DNA of 64,000 nucleotides from Diploscapter coronatus (taxonomy: Eukaryota > Nematoda > Chromadorea > Rhabditida > Rhabditidae), in NCBI GenBank assembly GCA_964036155.1, contig OZ038423.1, positions 65,611,249-65,675,248 of the forward strand. Reading direction: 5' to 3'. This document shows positions 10,358-21,454 of this stretch, piece by piece. The position numbers and the translations under genes are program-made. The notes beneath the pieces are model-generated. The model had not been told where the DNA came from. It saw only the letters and a program-made list of their open reading frames with translations, and did not search any database. Numbering within the stretch: position 1 is the first letter of the stretch; the number at the start of each line of letters is the position of its first letter.

Positions 10358-12195
10358 GCAACTCGCGCCTATGAATACGCCCACTTCGTCGTTAATTTGT
10401 TCATTCAGCTTTACATACGCCTTACTATTCTCTACTTTTGTGCTTGGTATTACTGTATTGAACCAAGGCTACTCAATAAGAATTCCTAATATTCGTGCAG
10501 TGCTAGTTACTAGTAGAGAACTACAACTAGGGCCTCCTTAACACCCCAATCATACACACTATTTCCCCGTCTGCGCAGAAAGAGTGCATGAAAAGATACG
10601 GAAAATAGGAAGCAAGTGACCCAAAGACCCACTTGCCAAATTCTTTATCCCTCTTATATCTTCTATGAATTGCCATTTCTTTTTCTTCCTCGCTTATTTT
10701 TAATTTCAATTTGTATATTCCAGGTACAGAATCTCAACTTGATGTCGTTTAAAAATAGAGTTACTTCCACTTCTAAATCATTATTCTATGCCATATTCCG
10801 ATTTGAGAGAGAGAGAGATGCTGATTCATTGCTATTTCTAATGTTATCTTTTCAAACACCGCCCAGCCCCGTTACTTTTTTGCCATTTGAATATTTTCTT
10901 GTGATCTCTCCTTTCTTTATGCAATTTCCCACTTTACAATCGTTTACTCGAAACAAATCTCTCAAGCGACAATCATTTCTACTTTCTATCCTAAGATCGA
11001 TTTTTCAGCCTAAAAATTTTAATTTCAGATATCGTATCTCAACTATTGTCTGCCTAAATCGGACATTATTCGGTGCATAAATCACCGTATTTTGAAGAAA
11101 AGCTAATGGAATCCGCTCGACGAAGACGATGACCCGATATACAAAGCCTTCATTGTGTTCTTGCAGAATCTCAGATTTAAGCAGGTTCTGCAGGGACGGC
11201 CGCTGACTAATTTTAGGCTAGGCCAAGCCTACTTTAGGAGGCCGTCTCTCTCGGGGTTTTTTCTGACTGAGGTCTTTTTCCACGAGACGAGGACGGACCG
11301 TAAAAATGGCGGCTGACGCATGCTTACTTGCAAATCTCACTTTTCGACATCTTACGATTTGAGTTTGGACTTGTTACAATTTTTTACGCTTTGGGTTTTC
11401 TTTTGATATTAACGGTTCACTGTATTTTACCTTTGTATTGAATAAACTATTTTCGAGATCTCAGTTTATTCCCTTGAGATTACCATAACGTGTGCTGTCT
11501 CCAGTTAACTGCATCCATTGCCTCCTTATCTCTCCTTTACTCCTTTTCTCTTTCGGTTCAACCTTTCATCCCATTATCCTCGACCCTAAATCTCTCTTCG
11601 AACAATCACCCCCAAGGCAAGCTCCGTTTGCATACATTGGTAGGCGTTTCATGTAAATTACAGGAAAATATTCATTTTCAGAAGTCGAATCAGCAGAACT
11701 ACAAAGCACTGCCGAAGCCAGCCTCATAGCCGCGCTTATGCCATTCGACATTACTAATGGAAACCGCGGCGAATGGTCAAAAACAAGAACATGGACAAAC
11801 ACAGAAGAGAGCTGTTGGCGTCCACTTCCAGCTTGGAGTGATGAGAAAAAGCGCGAGTTTAAAATATTTGTTGTTACAAATTATGATGTGATAGTTACCA
11901 TAGTTTAGATGATTCATCAAATAAATCCTTTCATTCAAAACCTCGTATTCAATTTCGACCTTCTCGACTCGCTCCCTGAGTTCTGAGTCATCAAATCCCC
12001 TCGTATCCAAACCAGTTTTGCCCTATTTTCATTCGATCGCAATCGTTTATAAACTCTTCCTTTCGAGAGCCAGCCATGCACTCGCTCACAAATTGCTCTA
12101 TTTTCCTACAATTCGACATTTCATCCGATTTATCCTATGATCTTTCGACGAATAAATATGTTGTCATTTCATTTTTATCTTTCTAGAATTTTCAG
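10358..12195. other. Intergenic; no gene recognised
   Basis: Contains a 154-codon plus ORF (10616-11080) and others, all without recognisable motifs. The part at 11190-11330 is more GC-rich and holds a short hairpin, TAGGCT-AGGCCA-AGCCTA (about 11213-11230). No function was recognised. Confidence 0.4.
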
Positions 12196-12211
12196 ACGCC
12201 CTATTTTCATT

Positions 12212-12888
12212 ATGCGAGTCGAAATCAGCCTCCTTGCCAGTCTAATCAGCCTGACCTCCTTGTCTCTGCAAGCGGTGCCATACCTGACTCAGTCAGTGTC
12301 AGTTAAAGGGGTCCTCATGTGCGGAGACGAGCCTGCTGCCAACGTCCGAGTAAAATTATATGACGACGACACAGATAAGAATAAATCAGTTTACCGACAA
12401 TTTAGCTATGAAAATTCAAATTTGAAAGCGGAATAGGAAATTATCGAATTTCGATAACCTCTCATATCAAATGAAATAATGACTTATTATGAAAAATTTA
12501 AGTCCGGACCCCGATGACCTGTTGGATCAAGGATATAGTGCCCAAAATGGATCTTTCTTCTTGGAAGGAAAAACTGAGGAAGGAACTCCAATCGATCCAA
12601 CTTTGAAAGTAAGTATGGTTTACAATATTGCTCAAAATGTAAAATTGTGAGTTCGAATTCAAAGTTTCGCGTGGTCTTGATCACTTGGCCAATTTGCACA
12701 CAAAATATTCTCTTTAGATCTACCACAACTGCAATGACGAGCTTGAACCCGGTTATCGAAAGGTGGTCTTCACTCTCCCAGACAAGAGCATTACGAGAGC
12801 TGCAAAGCCGAACAGCACTTTCGACGCAGGAGTTATCCAACTCGAGTTGGAATTCAAGGATGAAGAGAGAGAATTTACTATAGATTAA
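12212..12888 (+). CDS. Transthyretin-like (TTL) family protein
   Basis: Exon 1 starts MRVEISLLASLISLTSLS, a signal peptide, followed by QSVSVKGVLMCGDEPAANVR, VKLYDDD. The next exon (about 12500-12609) encodes PDPDDLLDQGYSAQNGSFFL and IDPTLK, and the last (12719-12888) encodes IYHNCND, RKVVFTLPDK and a short acidic end. These are the diagnostic blocks of nematode TTL (ttr) proteins, secreted proteins of about 130-150 residues; one family member in C. elegans bridges apoptotic cells and phagocytes. The second intron is a clean GT-AG. The first exon-exon junction could not be resolved with GT-AG sites in phase (see findings). A TTTTCAG 17 bp upstream of the ATG could accept SL1. Confidence 0.85.
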
Positions 12889-12943
12889 CTTCGATTTTTT
12901 TCATAATCAGTGTATCTGTACATATTTTGAGTTATCAAGTCCA

Positions 12944-12949
12944 AATAAA
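12944..12949 (+). terminator. Poly(A) signal of the TTL gene
   Basis: AATAAA about 55 bp after the stop codon at 12888, the usual place for 3' end formation. Confidence 0.6.
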
Positions 12950-13037
12950 CTATTTTATCATTTTTGAACTTTCAATTGTAAGATAAGTTAACCGCTTGTA
13001 ATATGTTTATTTAGCAAGTTCATAAGATAAAGTTAGA

Positions 13038-15395
13038 TCAGCTCCTAACCTGAGCACTACAGTGAAAAGGAAGTGGTTGCATAGTCGTTCCGAAACTCTT
13101 TTTCATCGAAGGCTTTTCATTCGCAGAAAGCTAGACGAGACGAATTAAAGGTTAATTCCTTACAGATTGCTTACTGTGAATCGATTGAACAAATTAGCAC
13201 TGAATAAAAATAATTCCGCTCTCGCTAGAGATTCTCCGAGACATTGTCGCTTTCCTAACGAAAACGGTATTAGTTCATCTACCTAAAATTTCTGAAATTT
13301 CTTATTCTTGTTTAAAATTTACATACTTTCTTCAAGTGCCCATTTTCGTCAATAAATCTTTCCGGTTTGAAAGAGTATGCATCAGGGAACGTCTAAATAA
13401 TGTTCTAATAGTATTTTCAATCATTCCACCCCTAGTTACTTCTTCGTCGTACATGACAGTCGAGATTTGTGCAACGACAGTAGTGCCTTTTTCAAGTTTA
13501 TATCCATTAATTTCGACATCGCGAACTGTTTCATGCATTAAATTCATCGGTAACAAATTTGCCTAATTAAGTTAGATTTTAATTTCAATATTTGCTTCAG
13601 ACTTGAACGAAAATTCAACATACCAATCGTTGCGTTTCCTGAAAGAATGTAATCATTTCAGCAAAAACATATAGGATTTACATTGATGACAGCATTGACA
13701 TAAGGAAGTGCATTCTTGTCTGACATCGTGATTTGTCGTTTGCTGCCTATAACTCGGTCCATCTCCTCTTGCATCTTCGCCTAAATTTTATGCGAGCTGT
13801 AAAAATGTAAAATCCTCACTATCAGATCAAGCGAGACCCTAGAGAGGACCTGAGTCAGGATGGTCTTACGATCTACCCCACAATATTGCCTTCACAATTT
13901 TATATAAAAGTAAATTGGTGATGCAAAGTTTTGAGAGGCACTGTTAATTTATACAATACAGTTTTGGGTTTCATGATGTTTTATTCTGTAAAATGAATAA
14001 CCTGAACATGAGGATGATTCAAAATGTAGACGACCAACCAGCCTAAAGTGTTAGAAGAAGTCTCTAGTCCCGCAATCCACAAGTCAGTGAGGGAATTTTT
14101 CAGTTGAAGCATGCTAAAATTTGAATATTCATTAAATTACAGACATTTTCAAATTGCCAATAGGATTTGTAGTCCCCTGCGTCTTCACGTTTCTTCTTCT
14201 CTTTCAGATAGGCCTCCACGTAATCTCTGCTTTCACTGTCTTCGTCGAAATTCACATTGTGAGCTTGAATTTGTTTTTCGAAGAAGGCAAAGAATTTCAA
14301 TTTGTATTGAGTAAGCCTGAAATGAATGAAATCTATTCAGTGACTGTCAAAACTTTCGACCGTCCTTCATCTAGTATAAAACTAACGCTTACAAGTCCCA
14401 TTTCGATTTCCCCAGGGGACCCAATGAAACGTGTCTCGTCCAGGGGTACATCAAGGAGAACAGCATCAGAGGATGTTGAAACTCCTTCATAGCTTGATTC
14501 AACATTTTCTTCAGACTTCGAAATTCATCTATCGTTTTCTAGAAGAAATTAAACTAGCTATATCATAGAAAAATTATAGTACCTCTTCAAATCGGTATCC
14601 AAACAGAATCGTGTTAATTACGCAGGCAACATGCAAGTCCCAAATATCAGTCATCGAAAACTCAGCCCCGCTTTTTGAGTTTTCAACCAACTCTTGCGTT
14701 AATGCCTCCACCTCGAAAAGAATCTACGAACATAAAATAATAAATCATGATTGTTTTCGAAACCAATACTCTCTCCTGTAGAATATTATTGCCTAGTCCC
14801 AAATCTCTGAATGTTTGCAATGCAAATCTTCGATGTTCTCGCCATTGATCGCCTACAGTGTCCACAATGCCATAATCTCCATCTGCATTTTTCAATAAAT
14901 TAATATCAGAAGCCAAAAATATTTGTAAAACCTCGAAACGCCATAGTCCCTTCTTTGATATGCAACTTTCCAATATAGGCGTCTCCGTCTTTTATATAAG
15001 TGTTCTTCATCAATTCATAAGTGGTCAAAATAACCATTGGCTTGCTTCCTGAAACAACTTCTAAATAAACACAAAATAGTGTAGTTAGTAGAGACAATGA
15101 TGTAATAAAATTTTAAGTTTTTGAATCGGAATCAAGGTTCGATATCAAACCTGTTCATTATGATATTTTGCTAGCGTTTAGCAAATAGATTGTTTTTACC
15201 TAACCAAATCGTGTACATTGGCCCATATTGTCTCTTCCACAGCTCGAAGGCTTCGTAACCGGGCTCGTATTTTGCAAGTGTCATCAAGTTCCCCACCATC
15301 GGCAATGGAGCTGGTCCGGGTGGGAGTTTTCTTCGTTTCCAATAAAGTTCATGGAAAACATAGGCAAATAATAGAGCAATCCATATGAGATACAT
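13038..15395 (-). CDS. Cytochrome P450, CYP2-clan (cyp-33-like)
   Basis: The N-terminus [20 protein letters not shown] is a membrane anchor, followed by [14 protein letters not shown], the proline-rich hinge. Further blocks are [13 protein letters not shown] (helix C), [18 protein letters not shown] (I-helix oxygen-binding motif AGLETS), an ETQRL ExxR motif on its own 15-nt exon, PERF, and the haem loop [18 protein letters not shown] with the cysteine ligand. The end is [12 protein letters not shown]. The enzyme is expected in the endoplasmic reticulum membrane as a mono-oxygenase of xenobiotics or lipids with a P450 reductase partner. About ten exons, all key motifs present, no broken frame seen. 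Resemblance to C. elegans cyp-33 proteins is from memory of the motif style. Confidence 0.9.
13624..13638 (-). other. 15-nt microexon carrying the P450 ExxR motif
   Basis: Reads GAAACGCAACGATTG (ETQRL) between a TTTCAG acceptor and a GTATGTTG donor. The previous exon ends PYVNAVIN and the next begins [11 protein letters not shown]. All three join in phase 0 to give the usual NE.QRLANL block. Confidence 0.8.
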
Positions 15396-16628
15396 GACGA
15401 AAACTCAGAATTGCAAGAAGCCGACGAGTGTCTGAGAAATTGAGTTTGTTGTGATTTTCTGGACGAGGATGCAGCGCACTTTTATATGAAACGAGAGTGT
15501 CTGATTGCTCGATTGCAGAACAAGTTGAATGCTGATAAGACATACTGCCGAAGAGAATGCAACGCGTCTTGCACAGAATAATGCCCGAATCTCTCCATTC
15601 ACACACTATTGCACTTTCAAAGGAACCATTCAAAACATAACAAAGTAAAGACGACGATACGAATGGTTTGCTCACAAATCAAGAACACTTTGTACTTTGT
15701 CATTAACTACTTAGCTTTAATCATGCACTCTGTTTTAATTATCTAAAATCTTCCTTCCATTTCTGCCTGGGCTGCAGGATTAATCTGGATTGATGACAAT
15801 TTCCATATTTATTATTGTCTGGTTTAATTATAACACCAAATTCCATAGATCGTTCTTTATTTTAAATCATTCATTTACTAATTTAATGCTTTCTGTCATA
15901 TTAATTTCTAGGTATTTATGCGTTTATAAATTTAATGAATTATTGTTGTTATTATTGCTACGAAATTTTAGATAATGTACAGATCGCGTCAAAAATACTA
16001 TCCGATTTATTATTCGCTTCTATAATCTGAAAGCAAGATGCTCTCAAGATAAAATGGAAATTACTGATGTTTTATCTTAGTTCTTCATTTTTAGCACTTT
16101 CGTTAAAAAGCATTTATTCATTAATTTATCGAAAATCACCCGCACAAATAAGCAAATTAATTACATAATAACTTTTTCAGAGAATATTCTTAGAATCAAG
16201 GTGGAAAAATTTACAGACTCTTGTCTAGGCTAAATTTTCTTTACATACAACAGATATCTTTTCATACTTACTTTTAGAAATATGACAATTTGTTCATATG
16301 TAATTTAGCGCGAGAATTTAGAGTTAATATGCGCGAATTCGAACTTAAGGAAATACGATGTGCTCATTTACACGAAAAGAAAGGACACCCGACAGACAAA
16401 CAGACGATAAACTTTACCATAAACTGATAAGAGTAGGATATCAGAATCAGAAATGAAATCGCGAAGAGGATATATTATGATAAAAGATCTGAAAGATGTA
16501 CAGATGAGAAGGATGGGAAGAAAATAATTTTTTTTAAAAATCATTAGATAAAGCTAGTAGAAATTCCTGAAACATACACAGGAAGTGCACTTGTAGAGTA
16601 GGATAATTTGCAATGGGAAAATGCATCT
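15396..16628. other. Intergenic between P450 and PP1
   Basis: Upstream of the P450 start and downstream of the PP1 stop. AT-rich with no recognisable gene. Confidence 0.4.
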
Positions 16629-19600
16629 CTACAGAACTCCCCTTCGAAATCGTTTGTTGGAATTTTTCTGTGAAGAATCGACTAGTTTCATGTTCACCAA
16701 AGATGCCAGTCCATTTGCGAAGTTGCTTTGCTTCTCTTTAATTGCATCAGTTGTATTGACAGTTTGCATAGGTTTGATTATCTGAATTTTAAGCTTATGC
16801 CTCTTGATAACTTTTTATCAATGATGATTTTTGAGAATGATAATTATGATGACGTGGAGAAAATTTGACAATTAATGCCTTCGAGTAAAATGGCTAATTT
16901 CTTCATACATGTTCCGTGATTACTCACTGATTTTTCTCATGCTTTCTATCTAATAAACAATGTCGTAATGACACATTATTTTATTCAACATATTCTCCTG
17001 AATGTAAGATCTTGTGCATAATAACGTGTAAAAACTCTCGTCATTTCCTTGCAATCTTTGAGTTTGGAATGAATACCACAAAATTCTTACTTGAAAAGAG
17101 CATAGCAAATTCTCATCGACATTCATAATTCCTCCCGCATTGTCGAATTCACCACAATAGTTCGGTGCACTGAATATCGTTACGAGGCCCCGTCGCCCGA
17201 AGAATTCATATCCATCCTCCACTACCTTTAAATTTGTCAATGAAGAATATTTCATTGGATTTTGCACGTAATTCAATTTGATATTATTTGCCAAAAATTC
17301 ATTAGTTAACGAGGCGAATTTCGCTGGCTTGCAAGCAAATAATCAAATTTCGGGGTAAACAGAATTCGAGTAATCTCTAGAAGATGAGAATAAATTGACT
17401 AATAACTGACTTGATGACCCCTCACGACTATGTCCAAATCGTGCTTCTGCAGGAATTGACCCAGCACATCCACTCCAAACACGTAGGAGACTCCTCGTTC
17501 ATTTGGGGCATAGCCTACGACAGAAGGATCGGGATCGGACCAGAGAATGTCGCAAAGAAGTCCTGAATAATAACGGAGTTCTTGAATATTTTACGATTAT
17601 AAAAGTAAAGAAATTGCAAATTATTATTATTTTTTAAATTTACCAGTTTCTTGCACATCACAGGGCCTTGCAATTCGTCTCAGCTGATCGAGCGATCGCA
17701 GATTCGGAGACAGTCCACCGTGCATGCATATTATCTGAATTTTGCACCCATTTTAATGCTCATATATTGGCTTCTCCCACTTTGTTATCGATGAGAGCAG
17801 CCACGGGCATGCAATTGAACACATCCTGGAATGTCTTCCACAGCTTGATCGAGTATCTCCGTTTGCCTGAACATTGCCCTGTTTATTTATTGTTGGTCTC
17901 TTTACTCTTTCGTTCTTTAACTTTGGGTCTCAGCATCTCACAGAGTCAATTCTCGCAGCTCTGCTCTGACGCTGGCAGCTTGAGTTAAACAGTCAAGTGG
18001 TGCTTGGCGCCACGCAGTCAGGCAGTCAGTCGAAAAGACAGAGCTGATCCCCCTCCTTTTCCCTTCCACAATCATTCTCTCGCATGGAACGAGGCAAATG
18101 AACGCACACCCACATCGAGAAGATGCAAAATATATTTTCTTGGGAAAATGAAAAAAAAAACAATCAAAAATCGAATTGTGAGTTGAAGATCAAAATTTTA
18201 GCAAAAAATATCAAACGCTCGACAAAATTTCCTATTATAGTAGAGGTGTTCGAAAATTTTCATTTTATTTTCGTCAGATTTTTTCCCTAGTCCACGTTCA
18301 TTTTTGTTTTAGACACATATCTCGACATTCGTTCTCACTGCCCTTGAATGGCACCTTCACGGATATTAAAATTGCTTTAGAAAGTCGTCATTTCTTGAAT
18401 AAGATATAAATGAAAACTATAGGACATCACGCACTAAGCAATTCATATCATCATGATATACTTTCATCAAATAAACATTCGTGGTGAAATTTAAATGGCA
18501 GTAGGATATTCGCGCCAATTAGCACTCATAAGATACGATAAATTGCACTTACATTCGTCGAAGAATCCATAGATTCGGTTGAGATTAGCGACTTCATGAT
18601 TGCCTCGGAGCAGGAAGAAGTTGTTCGGGTATTTGATCTTATAGCATAGCAGCAGGACTATTGTCTGAAAATAAATATTTTCTGTTTCCATTTCTATTTT
18701 TACTTTATTTTTTCGCGTATTTGAATTTCTTTTCATTTTGAAAGTCATGGACAGTGGCTAGGGGACATAGGGGACAGTCTCGTGCAGCGAGAGCGAAGAG
18801 AATGGAAGTGGGTCAGTGGCCGTGTGAACGGAGAAAGGAGGGATGTGTGACTATGAGCTTATGCAAATCAAATCAGGCTGCAGACAAAGGGCTGTGGGCT
18901 GTCGGATGAGAAAAGAAGTGAAAAGAGGTAGGGAGGGATGGACGAAGGACTGCTACTTCTCTGCAGAATGTTCGCACCGAAACAAACAGCGGATTTGCGT
19001 CGTCACACGTTTGAAAGGCCCCCACATACGAGACGCTTTCAATTGCCATTCTTATCCATTTTTTGCTAGATTTAGCATGGAACTATTTGATCAGCTAAAA
19101 TTCAAAAATCATAGCACATCACCCCGGCACCACTGCACGTATTTCCACGATGTCACAGAGATATTTTGAAGAGCTAAAGAGCCTGTGGTCCTTGAAAAAG
19201 AAAAGTCTCTATAGTTCTTTCAAATCCTGTGTGTTTTCATTCGAATATGCGTTCTATACGGCCACTCGAGTTGTACATATTTGAGTTTTCATCTCTGATT
19301 TCTCCAAATTTAGCTGGACATCTAACTCTATTTATCCCCGTCCATCGTCCAAGATACGGCCGATTGTTGCTGGCAAATCTGACAGAAATCCAGCCGAAAA
19401 AGCAAAGAGGAAGAGGATTTCCTGCTGGAGTTGGAAATTGAGATTGAAAAGAGGAAGAGAAGAGATAGATTGGGCATGAATGAAGCAATTCACAGAATGA
19501 AATGAATTTTCGAATTTCGAATGAAAATGATGGGACTCGGGTTGTTTGCCCGTTTGTGAGCAGCAGCGACACAGCGGAATGCAATAATCTTTTAATTTGA

Positions 19601-21447
19601 TCTAATCGCTGTGCAGAGGAAGAGCATATGCAAACAAGTTCTCCAATTCGCAGGAAAAATGAGATTTCTGCTGATCAGCCAGAGCAATTTGAACCAGTTG
19701 AACTGCTGCCAGAAATAACCGGGGAGCAAATTCTCTTCAAGTGGCATTCATGTTGCATTGCATCATTATCTCATTCTTTCTAGGTGAATATTCAGCATGG
19801 GAAATTTGGAATTCTCGATGCGAGTGAATGGGAAAAGGAAGCAATTTTGCAGCAAATCGCCAAAAATCATTCACAGATCAACCACAACAAACCACCGTGT
19901 CTTTGATTCTCAAAAATCGAGCTAAACATAGCAGCAATTGATTGAGGAGAACTGGTTGGCACTACGCACTTTGCCTCAAGCAGCTCTTTTTACTTTCCTC
20001 CTTTCCTTTCTTCTTTGGCTTACAGATTATCTTCCTCCCTCCCTCCCTAGCATGGAGATGAAGTGAAAAGTAACAAACAGCCGGTTATGCAAAACAGTCC
20101 AAAGAAGAAGATGACAGGAATAAAGACAGAGACAGTTGATCGCTCAATCCACCTCTCATTCACCCAGTCAATATGCAAAATATAATGCATCGTGCATGCC
20201 GCGTCATCACACCGATGCACTCAAATAGGCAATGCCTCGCGAAAACAACCATCATCGCTGACTGATTCCCCGTGTAAATTCACCAAATTCACGCATAATT
20301 CTCCCCTCAATATATTGAGAGTCTTGTATACAAAATCGGAGCACTAATAAGGAACTTATGAGGAATGAAATAAGGAAATGAGCTAATCTGAGAATTCGAA
20401 CTCGACAACACTCATCAATGCACTCCACAGACGAGCGAATTAATTAATAATGCGAATGCGGACGGATGAAAATAGAGGCGAAAGGGGAAAATGCAAAGAA
20501 CGGAAAGGAGTGAGTGGCATTCCAATGAGGGATTGTATGGGAAGAGCGAATTCTACTACTTACTTCGATGGACTTGGGACCACGATCCACATAGTCACCG
20601 AGGAACAGATAATTGGATTCGGGAGGCCAACCAGCTAGATTGAATAATCGGAGAAGATCAGAAAACTGTCCATGAATATCTCCTGAAAATAACCAGCATT
20701 TATCGGGATTACGGATAAGTTTTTTTCGTTTCATTTTCTATAACTCGTATTCCTAGCTTTCTAATAAATAATTTTTAAAAAATAAATAAATAAAATCATC
20801 AATGAAAACTCTATCGAGATGCTAGTGTACTCTTGAAATTCGCAAGAGTCTTATACAGTGGCGTAAGAAAGTTTGGAATAATGCATGATATTAGATATGC
20901 CAGGCTAATATGTTTCTACTAGACAGAATTCGGTTTTTTTCACTTGAAGATGACATCATCAAATGGTAAGGATCTTTAGAGTTTCATTCAGATAGATTAT
21001 TGAAAATTGGGTGTGCAAAGAATGTTAAAAGGTAAGCTTCTTTCCTCATTGTTGACGCTACTATGATTTCGGTTTTGATAAGAGATGATGAAATTGGGTG
21101 TTAATTTCGAAAAGTTTAATTTGTAAAGTTTCAATAATTTTATAGGGCTATCAAGAGTAAAATTTTTATGTGAAAGTCAATCTTGTAGAATCTTGAAAAA
21201 ATTCTACAAAGGATAACTAAATAAAATTGATAATTTCTATGAGTTTACCTGCAATTTTGAGTGGAGGCTCTAGATCTAGGAGCATTGGCTGAGACATGAA
21301 GAGCTGTCTGGCCAGCACACAGATCATCCGAATCTCGCTCTCCGTCACATCGATGTTCTTCTGCCAGGGCTTCACATTCAGCAGTGTCGTGATCACTTTG
21401 TCCAGATTCAAATCGCCATATTGCACCGACTTTCGTCTCATTACCAT
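16629..21447 (-). CDS. PP1-type serine/threonine phosphatase catalytic subunit
   Basis: Eight exons, all in phase: 21447-21249, 20682-20564, 18664-18553, 17866-17781, 17734-17644, 17562-17411, 17225-17091, 16781-16629. They total 1047 nt, 348 residues. Metal-binding motifs are [52 protein letters not shown] and [13 protein letters not shown], and the core ends [14 protein letters not shown]. All metal ligands and the catalytic H are present, so activity is expected. Compared with canonical PP1 many nearby residues differ (RGNHEVAN for RGNHECAS, GPKS for GKQS), and a tail of about 50 residues ends NKRFRRGVL. It looks like a divergent, perhaps germline-type, PP1 (GSP-3/4 style). The start ATGGTAATG follows TTTCAG by two bases, suiting SL1 trans-splicing. 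Confidence 0.92.
18665..20563 (-). other. Long purine-skewed intron of the PP1 gene
   Basis: 1.9-kb intron 2. On the plus strand it is rich in G and A (for instance around 18900-18960 and 19390-19480), so the intron RNA is pyrimidine-rich. It starts GTAAGTAG and ends TTTTCAG. No gene recognised inside. Confidence 0.6.
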
Positions 21448-21454
21448 TCCTGAA
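21448..21454 (-). promoter_or_regulatory. Probable trans-splice acceptor of the PP1 gene
   Basis: The minus strand reads GATTTCAG then GA then ATG. No upstream exon is needed for a full PP1 N-terminus, so this acceptor probably receives SL1. Confidence 0.5.

Noticed and set aside
10616..11080. 154-codon plus-strand ORF
   Set aside because: No motif, no splice context and low-complexity hydrophobic composition; a chance ORF.
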